This document shows positions 13,096 through 23,600 of a stretch of DNA of 64,000 nucleotides, one piece after another (position 1 is the first letter of the stretch; each line of letters starts with the position of its first letter). The notes below the pieces were generated by a model. The model ran no database searches, was not told where the DNA came from, and saw only the letters and a list, made by a program, of their open reading frames with translations. The stretch is from Comamonadaceae bacterium (lineage in GTDB: Bacteria; Pseudomonadota; Gammaproteobacteria; Burkholderiales; Burkholderiaceae_C). Location of the stretch: the NCBI GenBank assembly GCA_027488735.1, contig JAIYBB010000001.1:124001-188000 (forward strand). The letters are read 5' to 3'. The position numbers were made by a program, and so were the translations under genes.

Positions 13096-13998
13096 ATGAA
13101 AAATGCAGCCATGCAGTTCCCTCAAGCATCAGCGGTTTTAGAACTTCTCAAACCCGTCACTTGGTTTCCACCCATGTGGGCGTTTGCTTGCGGCGTGGTG
13201 TCTTCGGGGCAATCCATTACCGACCAATGGTGGCTGGTGTTAGGGGGCTTGGTGTTGGCCGGCCCGATGGTCTGCGCCACCAGCCAAGCCGTCAACGATT
13301 GGTTTGACCGGCATGTCGATGCCATCAACGAGCCCAATCGCCCGATTCCCTCGGGCCGCATTCCTGGCCGATGGGGTTTGGGCATTGCCATCCTGTGGAC
13401 CGCCGTGTCTTTGTGTTGGGCATGGCAGCTGGGTGACTGGGCGTTCAAAGCCACTTTGTTGGCGCTCTTGTTGGCTTGGGGTTACAGCGCGCCACCTTTT
13501 CGGTTCAAACAAGACGGCTGGTTGGGCAATGCCGCTTGCGGTTTGAGCTATGAAGGCTTGGCTTGGATCACCGGTGCTGCGGTGATGACTGGCGGGCAAT
13601 GGCCGGGCGCGCACATAGTGACGCTGGCCTTGCTCTACAGCCTGGCGGCACACGGCATCATGACTTTGAATGATTTCAAGGCGATCGAGGGCGACCGGCA
13701 AATGGGGGTCTGGTCATTGCCAGTGCAACTCGGTGTCAAACGCGCCGCAGGCACGGCATGCTGGGTCATGTTGCTGCCGCAATTTGTGGTGGTGGCTTTG
13801 TTGTTGCACTGGACCGATTGGCCTTACGGCTTGGCAGTCCTGTTGTTGATTTACGCGCAAGTGCCTTTGATGTACCGGTTCATGAAGGACCCGGTCAAGC
13901 AAGCCTTGGGTTTGAGTGCGTTTGGGGTGCCGTTGCTGGTTGCAGGAATGATGGTCAGTGCATTTGCCTGGCGTCATGTGCAAACCACATCGACATGA
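13096..13998 (+). CDS. bchG: Bacteriochlorophyll synthase BchG
   Basis: The 300-residue UbiA-family prenyltransferase has about eight membrane helices and attaches the geranylgeranyl/phytyl tail to bacteriochlorophyllide. Its first Asp-rich motif is NDWFDRHVDAINEPNRPIPSGRI and the second is in LNDFKAIEGDRQMGVWSLPVQLG. The PTW region near the N terminus (KPVTWFPPMWAFACG) is typical of BchG. It is followed after 39 bases by bchP, which acts on the same tail. Confidence 0.95.
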   Translation: MKNAAMQFPQASAVLELLKPVTWFPPMWAFACGVVSSGQSITDQWWLVLGGLVLAGPMVCATSQAVNDWFDRHVDAINEPNRPIPSGRIPGRWGLGIAILWTAVSLCWAWQLGDWAFKATLLALLLAWGYSAPPFRFKQDGWLGNAACGLSYEGLAWITGAAVMTGGQWPGAHIVTLALLYSLAAHGIMTLNDFKAIEGDRQMGVWSLPVQLGVKRAAGTACWVMLLPQFVVVALLLHWTDWPYGLAVLLLIYAQVPLMYRFMKDPVKQALGLSAFGVPLLVAGMMVSAFAWRHVQTTST

Positions 13999-14037
13999 AC
14001 ATGGGTGTGAATGGGTCTTGGTATGTGGAGAATTCTT

Positions 14038-15237
14038 ATGCAAAACGATACGTATGACGTGGTGGTGGTGGGCGGTGGTCCTGCCGGCGCAACCGCCGCA
14101 GATGACCTCGCCCAGCAAGGGCACAAGGTGTTGCTGCTTGATCGACAAGGGCGTATCAAGCCGTGTGGCGGGGCAATTCCGCCTCGGCTGATCAAGGACT
14201 TTCTCATTCCCGACCACTTGTTGGTGGCCAAAGCGCGTGCTGCACGCATGGTGTCGCCGAAAGATAAAAAAGTCGACATCCCCATCGAAGGCGGCTTTGT
14301 GGGTATGGTCAACCGCGACCAGTTTGACGAATGGTTGCGCGAACGCGCCGAGCAACACGGCGCGGTGCGCCAACGCGGCGTGTTCGACAAGCTCACACGC
14401 GATGACGATGGTATGAGCCGTGTGCATTTCACGGTACGCACCGATGACGGCGTCACGTTTGCAGCAAGCACCCGAGGGCGTTGTGTCATTGGTGCAGACG
14501 GTGCCAAATCTGAAGTGGCCAGGCAAGCCGTGCCTGGTGCAGAAAAAACCAAATACGTGTTTGCCTACCACGAGATTGTGCAAACACCGCAAGACATGGT
14601 GCAAACCGATGCCGATCCTTCGCGCTGCGATGTCTATTACCGGGGCAGTTTGTCGCCCGATTTTTATGGCTGGGTATTTCCCCACGGTGACACGATGAGC
14701 GTGGGCACGGGCAGTGCTGACAAAGGCTTTTCTTTGCGCGGTGCTGTCGGGCGTTTGCGGGACGCGGCCGGTTTGCAAAACGCTACTGTGTTGCGCCGAG
14801 AAGGTGCGCCTTTGCCGATGAAACCATTGCCGCGTTGGGACAACGGACGCGACGTGGTGCTGGCCGGAGACGCCGCAGGCGTGGTTGCTCCCGCCTCAGG
14901 TGAAGGCATCTATTACGCCATGCTGGGAGGGCGACTCGCAGCGGAAGCGGCGCATGAATTGCTGCTCAGCGGTAACCCCAAGGTGTTGAAATTGGCGCGC
15001 AAGCGTTTCATGAAAGACCACGGCACAGTGTTTTTGGTGCTGGGCATCATGCAGTACTTTTGGTACAGCACCGACAAGCGTCGTGAAAGTTTTGTCAAGA
15101 TGTGTGAGGACAAAGACGTGCAAAAACTGACTTTTGATTCCTATATGAACAAAAAGTTAGAGCGCACAAAACCCATGGCGCATGTGAAGATTTTCTTGAA
15201 AGACATGGCGCATTTGATGGGCATGGCCAAAACCTGA
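14038..15237 (+). CDS. bchP: Geranylgeranyl diphosphate/bacteriochlorophyll reductase BchP
   Basis: The 399-residue flavoprotein reduces the geranylgeranyl tail to phytyl. It shows a dinucleotide-binding start (YDVVVVGGGPAGATAADDL), KPCGGAIPPRLI, and the second FAD motif VVLAGDAAGVVAPASGEGIYYAM. The start MQNDTYD at 14038 has TGGAG 7 bases upstream; an earlier in-frame ATG lacks this. It ends the aerR-ppsR-bchG-bchP block. Confidence 0.95.
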   Translation: MQNDTYDVVVVGGGPAGATAADDLAQQGHKVLLLDRQGRIKPCGGAIPPRLIKDFLIPDHLLVAKARAARMVSPKDKKVDIPIEGGFVGMVNRDQFDEWLRERAEQHGAVRQRGVFDKLTRDDDGMSRVHFTVRTDDGVTFAASTRGRCVIGADGAKSEVARQAVPGAEKTKYVFAYHEIVQTPQDMVQTDADPSRCDVYYRGSLSPDFYGWVFPHGDTMSVGTGSADKGFSLRGAVGRLRDAAGLQNATVLRREGAPLPMKPLPRWDNGRDVVLAGDAAGVVAPASGEGIYYAMLGGRLAAEAAHELLLSGNPKVLKLARKRFMKDHGTVFLVLGIMQYFWYSTDKRRESFVKMCEDKDVQKLTFDSYMNKKLERTKPMAHVKIFLKDMAHLMGMAKT

Positions 15238-15343
15238 CGCACAGAGTCGCCTTCTGTTACTGCCAGTGCCTGAACCGTCGAAGTCATTTGCGAACTGATT
15301 TCAATGCGGTGCGGATTTTGCACATGCCCACTGGCCACGACAG

Positions 15344-15402
15344 TTGACATACAACAACCATTGGTGGTTGATATGAACCATTGTTTTGTTGATGTATGTC
15401 AA
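15344..15402. promoter_or_regulatory. Nested inverted and direct repeats upstream of the exported-protein gene
   Basis: An outer inverted repeat (TTGACATACA 15344-15353, TGTATGTCAA 15393-15402) flanks a perfect inner palindrome CAACCATTGGTGGTTG (15355-15370). AACCATTG is repeated at 15356 and 15376, exactly 20 bases (two helical turns) apart. The left arm holds a TTGACA that could be a -35 element, with a TTGATA-like -10 at 15368-15373. It looks like a promoter/operator for the gene at 15425. The rest of the 187-base gap shows nothing clear. Confidence 0.5.
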
Positions 15403-15424
15403 TTAGATTTATATATTTGGATTT

Positions 15425-16414
15425 ATGGTGCAGCGGATGATTTCCAAATTGACTGTCGCAAATTTCCTCACGCTTTGTGCGTTGGGCCTTACTTTACAAA
15501 CACCATCACCTGCATTTGCCGTTGAAAAAATCACACTCTGGCCCACGGTATTTTTTCTGCGTGGTCAAGATTTATGCCAGTACCAAGACGCCTTTGGCAG
15601 CCGCCGCAATGAGTTGGTGTCGCAGTCAATGGGCCATATGAAAGATTTGCTGATGATGGGTGTGTCTGCGGTAGATGCGGTGTACACCTTGCAAAAACTC
15701 GATGAATTGATTGATAAGAACAAGCAAATGGCCATGGAGGGCAACGGCATGGACATCATGCTTGAGGCCACATTAAAGGCGGCCATCAATTCGGTGACGA
15801 GAAATTTCAACCCACAAAACACCCGGTTGGAATTTGCCAACCCCGGCTCTACTTTGGAGTTGATTCAAGGTCTGAAAAATAAAAAGCGCTTTGAGTCAGA
15901 AAACGCGGTCTTGCTCTCAAAGGTCAAAGGGTTTGTGTGGGGAACTTACAGTTATTCGCCGGGGTGCAAAGGCGATTTGTTAGTGACACTGCATGTGGTT
16001 CTTCCCAAAGGGGAATCGGTCAGTTTCAAAGATCAAGGCAAACCCGAGAATGTGATGGGAAAACTGGCGCTTCAAATGGTCCGGCATTTTCAAAAGACCA
16101 GTTTTCCTACCGTGGTCATGATGGGTGACAAGATGTTGGTGTTGGTGGGCGCGCCCGGGTTTTCGATCAATCAGGCACCCAATTCAGAAATTGCCCACAC
16201 GGCTTGCAAGATGGTCAATGCGCGTTTGCCCAATGAAGACGAGTATGAATATTTGTCCATACTGGGTGATTGGAACGGCGGTGTTTCACTCGGCCATGTG
16301 TTTTGGGCCTTGTCAAACAAAAGGATTTTTTCGCCTGACACGCGCAATCCGTCCCCTGTGCGTACGCACGCTGAAGTTCATTACGCAGAAGTCAATTTTT
16401 ATTGCGTTAAGTAG
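15425..16414 (+). CDS. Exported protein of unknown function
   Basis: The 329-residue protein was not recognised. It starts with a likely Sec signal peptide (hydrophobic LTVANFLTLCALGLTL, cleavage near PAFA). ATG 15425 and ATG 15437 are both possible starts. The C-terminal part (ARLPNEDEYEYLSILGDWNGG... and RIFSPDTRNPSPVR) weakly recalls formylglycine-generating-enzyme-like/lectin folds (LPTExE), but this is only a resemblance. It interrupts the PGC between bchP and the bchO end, is convergent with the MarR-like gene and has its own repeat-rich upstream region. Confidence 0.6.
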   Translation: MVQRMISKLTVANFLTLCALGLTLQTPSPAFAVEKITLWPTVFFLRGQDLCQYQDAFGSRRNELVSQSMGHMKDLLMMGVSAVDAVYTLQKLDELIDKNKQMAMEGNGMDIMLEATLKAAINSVTRNFNPQNTRLEFANPGSTLELIQGLKNKKRFESENAVLLSKVKGFVWGTYSYSPGCKGDLLVTLHVVLPKGESVSFKDQGKPENVMGKLALQMVRHFQKTSFPTVVMMGDKMLVLVGAPGFSINQAPNSEIAHTACKMVNARLPNEDEYEYLSILGDWNGGVSLGHVFWALSNKRIFSPDTRNPSPVRTHAEVHYAEVNFYCVK

Positions 16415-16436
16415 TACGTGGGCAGTGGAAACACCG

Positions 16437-16784
16437 TCAAATGTGCGCCGGTTGTGCCATTTGTATCGCTTCAGACAAACGGCGAAAGTAACTTTCACCC
16501 TCTTGCGTCAAAGCTATGTATTTGGTGCGTCGGTTATTGCCCTGAAACACAGGGTCCACCATGTGCGCGGCAATCAGCAGATTGAGTTTGCGGTGCAAGG
16601 TGGCTGGTGAACCAATGTGCTTCAACCCCATCACATCTGACACGGTCAGCATGTCTTCTTTGGACACACCTATCGCGACTTCATCAAGTATCAGCTTGCT
16701 GGTGGCATCTATATCGGGGGTTTGAGAAGTTTTTTCCAGCACCCTAAGTAAATTCAAAAATTGAATGTAATAATTTTTTTTCAT
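16437..16784 (-). CDS. MarR-like winged-helix regulator
   Basis: The 115-residue protein has a winged-helix pattern: VSDVMGLKHIGSPATLHRKLNLLIAAHMVDP as helix-turn-helix, then a wing (NNRRTKYIALTQEGESYFRRL). The start MKKNYY at 16784 has an AGAGG site. It follows bchO by 17 bases on the same strand, so it may be the last gene of the bchHIDO transcript; a role in pigment regulation is possible but unproven. No ligand-binding features can be assigned. Confidence 0.7.
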   Translation of the reverse strand: MKKNYYIQFLNLLRVLEKTSQTPDIDATSKLILDEVAIGVSKEDMLTVSDVMGLKHIGSPATLHRKLNLLIAAHMVDPVFQGNNRRTKYIALTQEGESYFRRLSEAIQMAQPAHI

Positions 16785-16801
16785 CGGTAGCACCTCTGCA
16801 A

Positions 16802-17665
16802 TTATTCTAGGCGCAATTTTTGCAGGCAATAAAGCAAGGTCGCGACAGGTGCTTCTTCATGCACCAAATGACCGTAAGCTGGCCATTCGGTCAGTTCACC
16901 GTTGTGTAGCAAGTCCATGGCTTGTCTGGCTTGGGTGGGGGGCACCGTGGCATCCTTGCCGCCGACCAACAGCTGCACCGGGCAGCGCAGTTGAGGCAGC
17001 TTTTCTCTGCCGCGTGACAAATCCCAGGCCGCCATCATGTTCAACGCCCCTTGGGCATGCGCCGGGCTGGCCACCAACTGCGCATACAAAGCCATGCCGC
17101 GCGCATCCAATACCGAGCCAGTGCTTTGCAGCAATTTTTCCAACACACCCGGACTGCTCGCTTGGCGGGCGAACCAGCGTGGCACCAGTGTGGTCATGGC
17201 CAGTAATTTGGCGGCAGGCGGGAACAGCAAACCCGCCAAGCCCGGCAGCGGTAACCAAGCCGGGTTGATACCAATCAGCACCTCTGGTTGCAAGGGTGTG
17301 TCCAACACCATGTGTGCAGCGATGGCGGCGCCTGCGGAATGGCCAATGAAGGCTTGCACAGGCCACGCCAATTGGGCGAGGAGTTCGGTAATGCCATGCG
17401 CCATGCCTGGCAATGACATGCCTTCACCTACGGCCAAGCTACTGAACCCGTGCCCGGGCAAATCAATCGCCAGCACTTGTGCATGTTGCGCCAAAGGCTT
17501 TAGCAAATCGCGCCAGGTGTGCAAGGACGCGCCTGTACCGTGCAAAAGCAACACGCGTGGGCCATGGGTGCCGGCTTGTTGTATGTGCCAGCGCACGCCA
17601 GCAGCCGTCACAAAACGGCTTAAATCGCTGTTGGGCCATTTTTCTCGCTGGTGTTCCCAGTCCAT
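16802..17665 (-). CDS. bchO: BchO, alpha/beta hydrolase associated with Mg-chelatase
   Basis: The 287-residue alpha/beta hydrolase has an oxyanion region LLLHGTGASLHTWR, the nucleophile elbow FIGHSAGAA, an acid in VGGKDATVP and a C-terminal histidine in AYGHLVHEEAP. BchO is always linked to bchD/bchI in PGCs and is assumed to help Mg insertion or substrate handling; its reaction is not established. It starts 3 bases after the bchD stop. Confidence 0.93.
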   Translation of the reverse strand: MDWEHQREKWPNSDLSRFVTAAGVRWHIQQAGTHGPRVLLLHGTGASLHTWRDLLKPLAQHAQVLAIDLPGHGFSSLAVGEGMSLPGMAHGITELLAQLAWPVQAFIGHSAGAAIAAHMVLDTPLQPEVLIGINPAWLPLPGLAGLLFPPAAKLLAMTTLVPRWFARQASSPGVLEKLLQSTGSVLDARGMALYAQLVASPAHAQGALNMMAAWDLSRGREKLPQLRCPVQLLVGGKDATVPPTQARQAMDLLHNGELTEWPAYGHLVHEEAPVATLLYCLQKLRLE

Positions 17666-17668
17666 GGC

Positions 17669-19552
17669 TCAGGCGCCGGGGTTGCGCCAGACGGGTGTCT
17701 GAGCGGGCGCTGGGGAAGGCTGCCAAGCAACACGTGGTGTCGGCACGGTGGGGGCGGGTGGGGCATTGCCCGACTGCACGGCTTGCACCGCTTGCGCCAT
17801 GCGGTTGCTGTTGGCCATGGGCAAGGGCACATAGTGAGCGCCCATGGCCTGTGCCAGTTGCTGGGCTTGCGGCTCGGGCCGCGCACTGGTGTCAAGCCAA
17901 ATAGCAGGCAGTTGATGGCTGCGCCAAACACGCGCCAAAGTAAGTGCATCCTCCAGCGCTTGTGCGCGTCCCCCTTGGCCTTGCAATGTGACATTCGGTC
18001 TGCCGTCTGAGAGCATGACCAAGCTGGGCGAATGTCCCAGACGTTTTTCTGCCAAGGCCACTTGCAGGCTTTGTTCGATGGCACGGGCCAATGGCGTGCC
18101 GCCGCCGCCGGGCAAGCCCGAGAGGCTGCGTTTGGCGCGCACCAACGATTTGGTCGGCGGCAGCAGCACCTCGGCATGTGTGCCTCTGAAACCAATGACG
18201 CAGACCTGATCACGCCGCGCATAGGATTGGGTCAACAGCAACTCGACCGCGCCTTTTGCCTCAGCCAAACGGTGCAAGGCGGCGGAACCCGAGGCATCGA
18301 TGGCAAAAATCAAGCAGGTCGGGCTGTGCTCTGCATACCGGTGAACGTGGAAGTCTTCGGTGCGAATCGCCAGCTTGGCGCGTGATTGGCTAGGCAGGCG
18401 GCGCAATTTTTGTCGTGGCACTGCGGCATTGAGCGTGGCGAGCACATGCAACCTGGCACCCTGGCGAGGGTTGCCCGGGCGCGGTGGCATAGGGGTGCCG
18501 CGCAGAAAACTGGGCTTGCGCTGGCCACTGCGGCCTTGTCCGCGCCCCGCAGGGGCAGTGGTTTTGTGCGCGGCCAATTGGGCCAGTACATCCGCAGGCA
18601 GACTGGCCAGCGCGGCCTCAAGCATCACCTCGGCCATCTCTTGCGGATCAAATGCTGGTGGATCAGATGGCGGGTCGGCGGGCGGCTGTTCTGGCGGATC
18701 GCCAGGCGGTGGCTCATCTGGCGGCGCATCATTTTGTGGTTCGGGCTCGGGTGGTGCGGCTTGTTGTTCAGGGGGTGCAGGGGCACGGGTGGCACGTGGC
18801 GTCAGTACCAAGCGGGCGGCGCGACCCAAGTCTTCATCTTGCACCTGATCGCTGCCGCGCAACGCGGCCAACACTTTGGCCAATCGCACGGTGGCCAAGC
18901 AAGCGCGCAAACTGTTCACGCCCAGGGTTTCGGCGGTTTGGCAAACCGCTTTCAAGACCGCGTCTTGTATGTCCAATTGCAAGGCATGTGCGCGCAGCGC
19001 AGGCAGGTCCATAGAAGGCAGCGTGTCCAGCAACAAGCGGGTGTCGTTATCTTCGCCGCCGGCGCGTCCCATGTGTCGTAAATCGAGCCAGAGCCCCAGC
19101 CGTTCTTGTAAAACGCCAGCCAAGGGTGGCTCGTCTTCCAAGGATTCGTCCAGCGCAACCAAGCCAATATAGGTGTCTTGTGCCATCTGGTTTCGACCCG
19201 CACTGACCTGACCTTGGTCCAGCACTTGACCCAAGATGGCGGCGGTGTCGTCTGGCAATCGCTCTGCCATGGGCAAGAGCAACAAGGTGGGACGGGGCTG
19301 TGTCAGCACACCGGGCTGGTAAACGGCGCGTCCAGCATGCAGTGTGGCACCGAGGTCTAGGCCACCCAACAGTCGTTCGCTGTCGGCATGGCCCGGTACA
19401 CGCCGCAATGCCGGATGTAAACGCGCAAGTTGCGCCAACCATTCGTCACGTACCGGACCATGGGGTGCACGCAACCACACGCCGCGTAATCCGCTCGGGT
19501 CGACACTGAGCGCAGCCGCGGCCCACAGGGCGTCGTCCCATGCCAGATTCAC
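17669..19552 (-). CDS. bchD: Mg-chelatase subunit BchD
   Basis: The 627-residue protein has an N-terminal degenerate AAA+ domain, a long Pro/acidic linker (PPEPEPQNDAPPDEPPPGDP region, about residues 265-305) and a C-terminal von Willebrand A domain with the MIDAS motif AIDASGSAA. It forms the two-ring AAA+ motor with BchI that drives Mg insertion by BchH. It overlaps bchI by 4 bases and is followed by bchO. Confidence 0.96.
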   Translation of the reverse strand: MNLAWDDALWAAAALSVDPSGLRGVWLRAPHGPVRDEWLAQLARLHPALRRVPGHADSERLLGGLDLGATLHAGRAVYQPGVLTQPRPTLLLLPMAERLPDDTAAILGQVLDQGQVSAGRNQMAQDTYIGLVALDESLEDEPPLAGVLQERLGLWLDLRHMGRAGGEDNDTRLLLDTLPSMDLPALRAHALQLDIQDAVLKAVCQTAETLGVNSLRACLATVRLAKVLAALRGSDQVQDEDLGRAARLVLTPRATRAPAPPEQQAAPPEPEPQNDAPPDEPPPGDPPEQPPADPPSDPPAFDPQEMAEVMLEAALASLPADVLAQLAAHKTTAPAGRGQGRSGQRKPSFLRGTPMPPRPGNPRQGARLHVLATLNAAVPRQKLRRLPSQSRAKLAIRTEDFHVHRYAEHSPTCLIFAIDASGSAALHRLAEAKGAVELLLTQSYARRDQVCVIGFRGTHAEVLLPPTKSLVRAKRSLSGLPGGGGTPLARAIEQSLQVALAEKRLGHSPSLVMLSDGRPNVTLQGQGGRAQALEDALTLARVWRSHQLPAIWLDTSARPEPQAQQLAQAMGAHYVPLPMANSNRMAQAVQAVQSGNAPPAPTVPTPRVAWQPSPAPAQTPVWRNPGA

Positions 19553-20574
19553 GCGCCCAGCACCTCCTCAAGCGCACGTTGCACACGCGTGCCTGAGCCG
19601 GTGTCGTCCAGCGGATTGCGCCGCAAACGGTGGCGCAAGGCCAAGGGTGCAATATGTCTGAGGTGCTCTGTGGTCACCGATTTTTTACCCTGTAGCGCGG
19701 CATAGGCGCGGCTGGCGCGCATCAAGGTGAGTTCGGCGCGCAGCCCGTCGGTGCCCAGCTTTTGGCAGAGTTGCGCGCAAGTGCGCAGCAAGTCATCACC
19801 GGTCTGCACCTTGTCCAGACCTTTGCGCGCTTTGACGATGTGTTTGCGCAATGCGTCGTTGTCGGCGGCATAGCTTTCGCGAAAGGCTTGTGGGTCGCGC
19901 TCGAACGCATCGCGGCGTTTGATGACGAGCACACGTTGGTCCAGGTCTTGCGGCGTGCGCACTTCCACCGACAGACCGAAGCGGTCAAGTAACTGCGGAC
20001 GCAATTCGCCTTCTTCCGGGTTGCCGCTGCCCACCAACACAAAGCGCGCAGGATGGCGAATGCTCAAGCCCTCGCGTTCCACCACGTTTTCGCCGGACGC
20101 GGCCACATCGATCAGCAAATCGACCAAATGGTCTTCCAGCAAATTGACCTCATCGATGTACAAAAAACCACGGTTGGCTTGGGCCAGCAAGCCGGGAGAA
20201 AACGCTTTCACGCCTTGGCTCAGCGCTTGCTCCAAATCAAGCGCACCCACCACACGGTCTTCGGTCGCGCCCAAGGGCAAATCGATGACCGGCACAGGTT
20301 TGCTTTCGCTGGCGATCTTGCTGCCCGATTTCAGCCGACTGCAATCGGAACAACTCACCAATTGGCTTTGCGGGTCGCAGCCATATGCACAACCCTTGAC
20401 CACTTGGTTGGGTGGCAGCAAGTCGGCCAAGGCCCTTACCGCGGTGGACTTGCCCGTGCCTCTGTCGCCCAGAGCCAGCACGCCGCCGACTTTGGGGTCG
20501 ACAGCGACGATTTGAATCGCCAATTTCATCTCGTCCTGGCCGACGATGGCGGAGAAGGGAAAGGGAATAGCCAT
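19549..20574 (-). CDS. bchI: Mg-chelatase ATPase subunit BchI
   Basis: The 341-residue AAA+ ATPase shows Walker A ALGDRGTGKSTAVRAL, Walker B GFLYIDEVNLLEDHLV, and sensor/arginine-finger regions (LVGSGNPEEGELRPQLLDRFGL). It powers the BchHID Mg-chelatase. The preceding bchH ends 70 bases upstream; no convincing signal was seen in that gap. The stop overlaps the bchD start. Confidence 0.97.
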   Translation of the reverse strand: MAIPFPFSAIVGQDEMKLAIQIVAVDPKVGGVLALGDRGTGKSTAVRALADLLPPNQVVKGCAYGCDPQSQLVSCSDCSRLKSGSKIASESKPVPVIDLPLGATEDRVVGALDLEQALSQGVKAFSPGLLAQANRGFLYIDEVNLLEDHLVDLLIDVAASGENVVEREGLSIRHPARFVLVGSGNPEEGELRPQLLDRFGLSVEVRTPQDLDQRVLVIKRRDAFERDPQAFRESYAADNDALRKHIVKARKGLDKVQTGDDLLRTCAQLCQKLGTDGLRAELTLMRASRAYAALQGKKSVTTEHLRHIAPLALRHRLRRNPLDDTGSGTRVQRALEEVLGA

Positions 20575-20644
20575 GGTTCGATCTTACGAAAGGCGCACAG
20601 CAACCCGGTCGCTATGCTGAAACAAGGGGCAAGTCAGGCGACCA

Positions 20645-23600
20645 TCAGTTCGCGGCAGGTTCGTACACACCTTCCAAACGGTCTTCGAGTTCATCACTGG
20701 CTTGTTGGAGTTGCTGCAACATGTCGGCGTCAGGGGTCCAGTATGAGCGCGCAGATGCTTCGATCAAACGATTGGCCAATCGGGCCGAAGCCGTTGGGTT
20801 GAGTTTGGCCAAACGCTCGCGCATTTCGGGGTTGAGCACAAAGGTCTCAGAGAGTTGTTTGTACACCCAAGGCTGTACTTGCCCCGTGGTGGCTGACCAG
20901 CCCATGGTGTTGGTGATGTGCACTTCAATTTGCCGCACGCCTTCGTAACCGTGTTCCAGCATGCCTTCGTACCACTTGGGGTTGAGCATGCGCGTGCGGG
21001 TTTCCAGGGCGACTTGTTCGGACAAACTGCGCACCGTGCCGTCGCCCCGGGTTTGGTCGCCAATGTAGACCGGTGTGTTGTCGCTGCCGCCTTTGGCTTG
21101 GCGCACGGCGCGGGTGATGCCGCCCAGCGTGTCGAAATAATTGTCGACCGTGGTGACACCAAGTTCGACAGATTCCAAGTTTTGGTAGGTGAGTTGCACA
21201 TCTGCCAAAGCGCTTTTGAGCAAGCCGGGGTGCGACACCGGTTGGCCACTCACGCCAAACGCAAACCCTTTGCGCGAGGTGTAGGCGTTTGCCAATTCGT
21301 CTTCGCTGTCCCAGCAACCGTTGTCGACCAAATGATTGACGTTGGCCCCGTAAGTGCCGTCGGCATTGCCAAACACGCGCAAAGCTGCGGTGTGCATGTC
21401 GCATTGGTGTTCTTGCTGGTAAGCCAATGCATGTTTGCGGATGAAATTGTCCTCTGGGGCTTCGTCGGCTTGCGCAGCCAACAGTGCGGCTTGCGCCAGC
21501 ATTTTGATTTGCAGCGGCAACAGGTCGCGGAAGATGCCCGAGAGCGTGACCACCACATCAATGCGTGGACGACCCAACTCGGCCAACGGAATCAATTGCG
21601 CGCCGACCAAGCGGCCATAGCTGTCAAAACGCGGCTTGGCGCCAAGCAAACGCAGCGCCTGGCCAATTTGGCTGCCCTCGGATTTCAAGTTGTCACTGCC
21701 CCACAACACAATGGCCACCGACTCAGGCAAGGGGTTACCGTCATCCATGAAGCGGGCGATGAGTTTGTCGGCTTGTTTGGCACCGTCTTGCACTGCAAAG
21801 GCACTCGGAATGCGAAACGGGTCAAAGCCATGCAAGTTACGCCCGGTGGGCAGCACCTCAGGGGTGCGTATCAAGTCGCCGCCCGGGGCGGGGTGTATGT
21901 AGCGGCCATCCAGCGCATTCAGCAGGCCTTCAATTTCGCTGTTCTTGCCCATTAGCGTGTAAGTGCTGGCCAAGGTGTCAAACAATTTGTCGCGCTCCGG
22001 CGAGGCCGGCACGCCGCTCAGTTCAGCTGCTTGTGCTGCGCTGCTGCCATCAACAATGGCGGCTATGGCTTGCGGCGCCATGTCGCCCAACCCGTGGCTG
22101 TCTGCCATGGCGCCCAGCATATTGAGGTATTGCTCTCGGGCATAGGGCTTGCCCACCACATGCAAGCCGTGTGGAATCAAGGTGTATTCGAGTTCCAGCA
22201 TTTGCCCTGAAAGGCGCTCGATGGCTTGGTGCACTTGCGCGACGGCTTCGACTCCGCCGTCCAGCTTCCATAGCGGTTCGGCTGGAGTGAGGTCAATGGC
22301 AGCGGCTTGCGCTTGAATCAACTCAGCCAAACTGCCCATGTCAGCCATTTCAGATGGGCTGAGGTTGCGCCAGCGATCGATCGAGGCCTTGAGGTCGATC
22401 AGGCCACTGTACAAACCCGCTTCTTCCACCGTGGGCGACAAATAACTGATCAGTGTGGCGCCGCCTCTGCGCTTGGCGATGGCACCTTCTGAGGGATTGT
22501 TCGCGGCGTACAAATAAAAATTCGGCAAGTCGTTGATCAAGCGATCCGGCCAGCAACTTCCGGCCAAACCGGTTTGTTTGCCAGGCATGAATTCGAGTGA
22601 GCCGTGGGTGCCGAAGTGCAAGACGGCATGCGCAGCAAAGTCTTCACGCAAATACCGGTAAAAAGCTGAAAACGCATGCGTAGGTGCGAAGCCGCCCTCA
22701 AACAGCAAACGCATCGGATCGCCCTCATAACCGAAAGACGGTTGCACCGTGACCAGTAAGTTGCCGAACTGGTGGCCGAGCACAAAAATCGATTCGCCGT
22801 TGGACAACAGTTTGCCGGGCGCGGGGCCCCAATGCGCTTCGATATCGGCCAAGTAGCGCTCGCGGCGCACATGGTCTTCGGCGGAAATGAGGGTGTGCAC
22901 ATTGGCGTCCGCACCGTATTGCGCGCGGTTGCCTTCCAAAATGCATTGCTCCAATGCTTCACATGATTCGGGCAGGTCTACGCTATAGCCTTGCGCCTTC
23001 ATCGCTTTCATGGTGTTGTAGAGCGACTCGAACACCGCCAGATAGGCGGCGGTGCCGGTGTTGCCCGCATTGGGCGGGAAATTGAAGATGACCATGGCGA
23101 TACGCCGCTTCGCGCGTTCGCTGCGGCGCAAAGCCACCAACTTGGCCACCCGCATGGCCAACATGGCTGTGCGCTCGGTGCAGGTGAACATGTCTTCTTG
23201 GTGGTGGTCCTTCGTGAAAGTACAGCGATGGTGGCAACCGGTGCAAGTCACGCCGTCGGCACCCGGACGACCGCCATAGACCATGGGAATGACGGAGCCA
23301 TCGAGTTCGGGAATGGCGATCATGATGGTGGACTCCACCGGCAGCAGGCCGCGGCTGGAGCCGCCCCATTGGTCCAGGGTTTGGAATTCCACCGGGTGGG
23401 CTGCAATGTAAGGAACATCCAAGCGACCCAAAATTTCCTCTGCCGCGTGCGCGTCGTTGTAGGCGGGGCCGCCGACCAAGGAAAAACCAGTGAGCGAAAT
23501 CACCGCGTCCACCGTGCATCGGCCGTCTTCGATGAAAAACGCTTCGATGGCCGGGCGTGAATCGAGGCCTGTGGCAAACACCGGTACCGTTTGCAGGCCT

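Noticed and set aside
13714..14778. Long minus-strand open frame (354 codons) opposite bchG/bchP
   Set aside because: It is His/Gln/Arg-rich with no recognisable domain and lies entirely antisense to clearly coding bchG and bchP.
18386..19081. Plus-strand open frame opposite bchD
   Set aside because: Antisense shadow of the GC-rich Pro/acidic linker of bchD.
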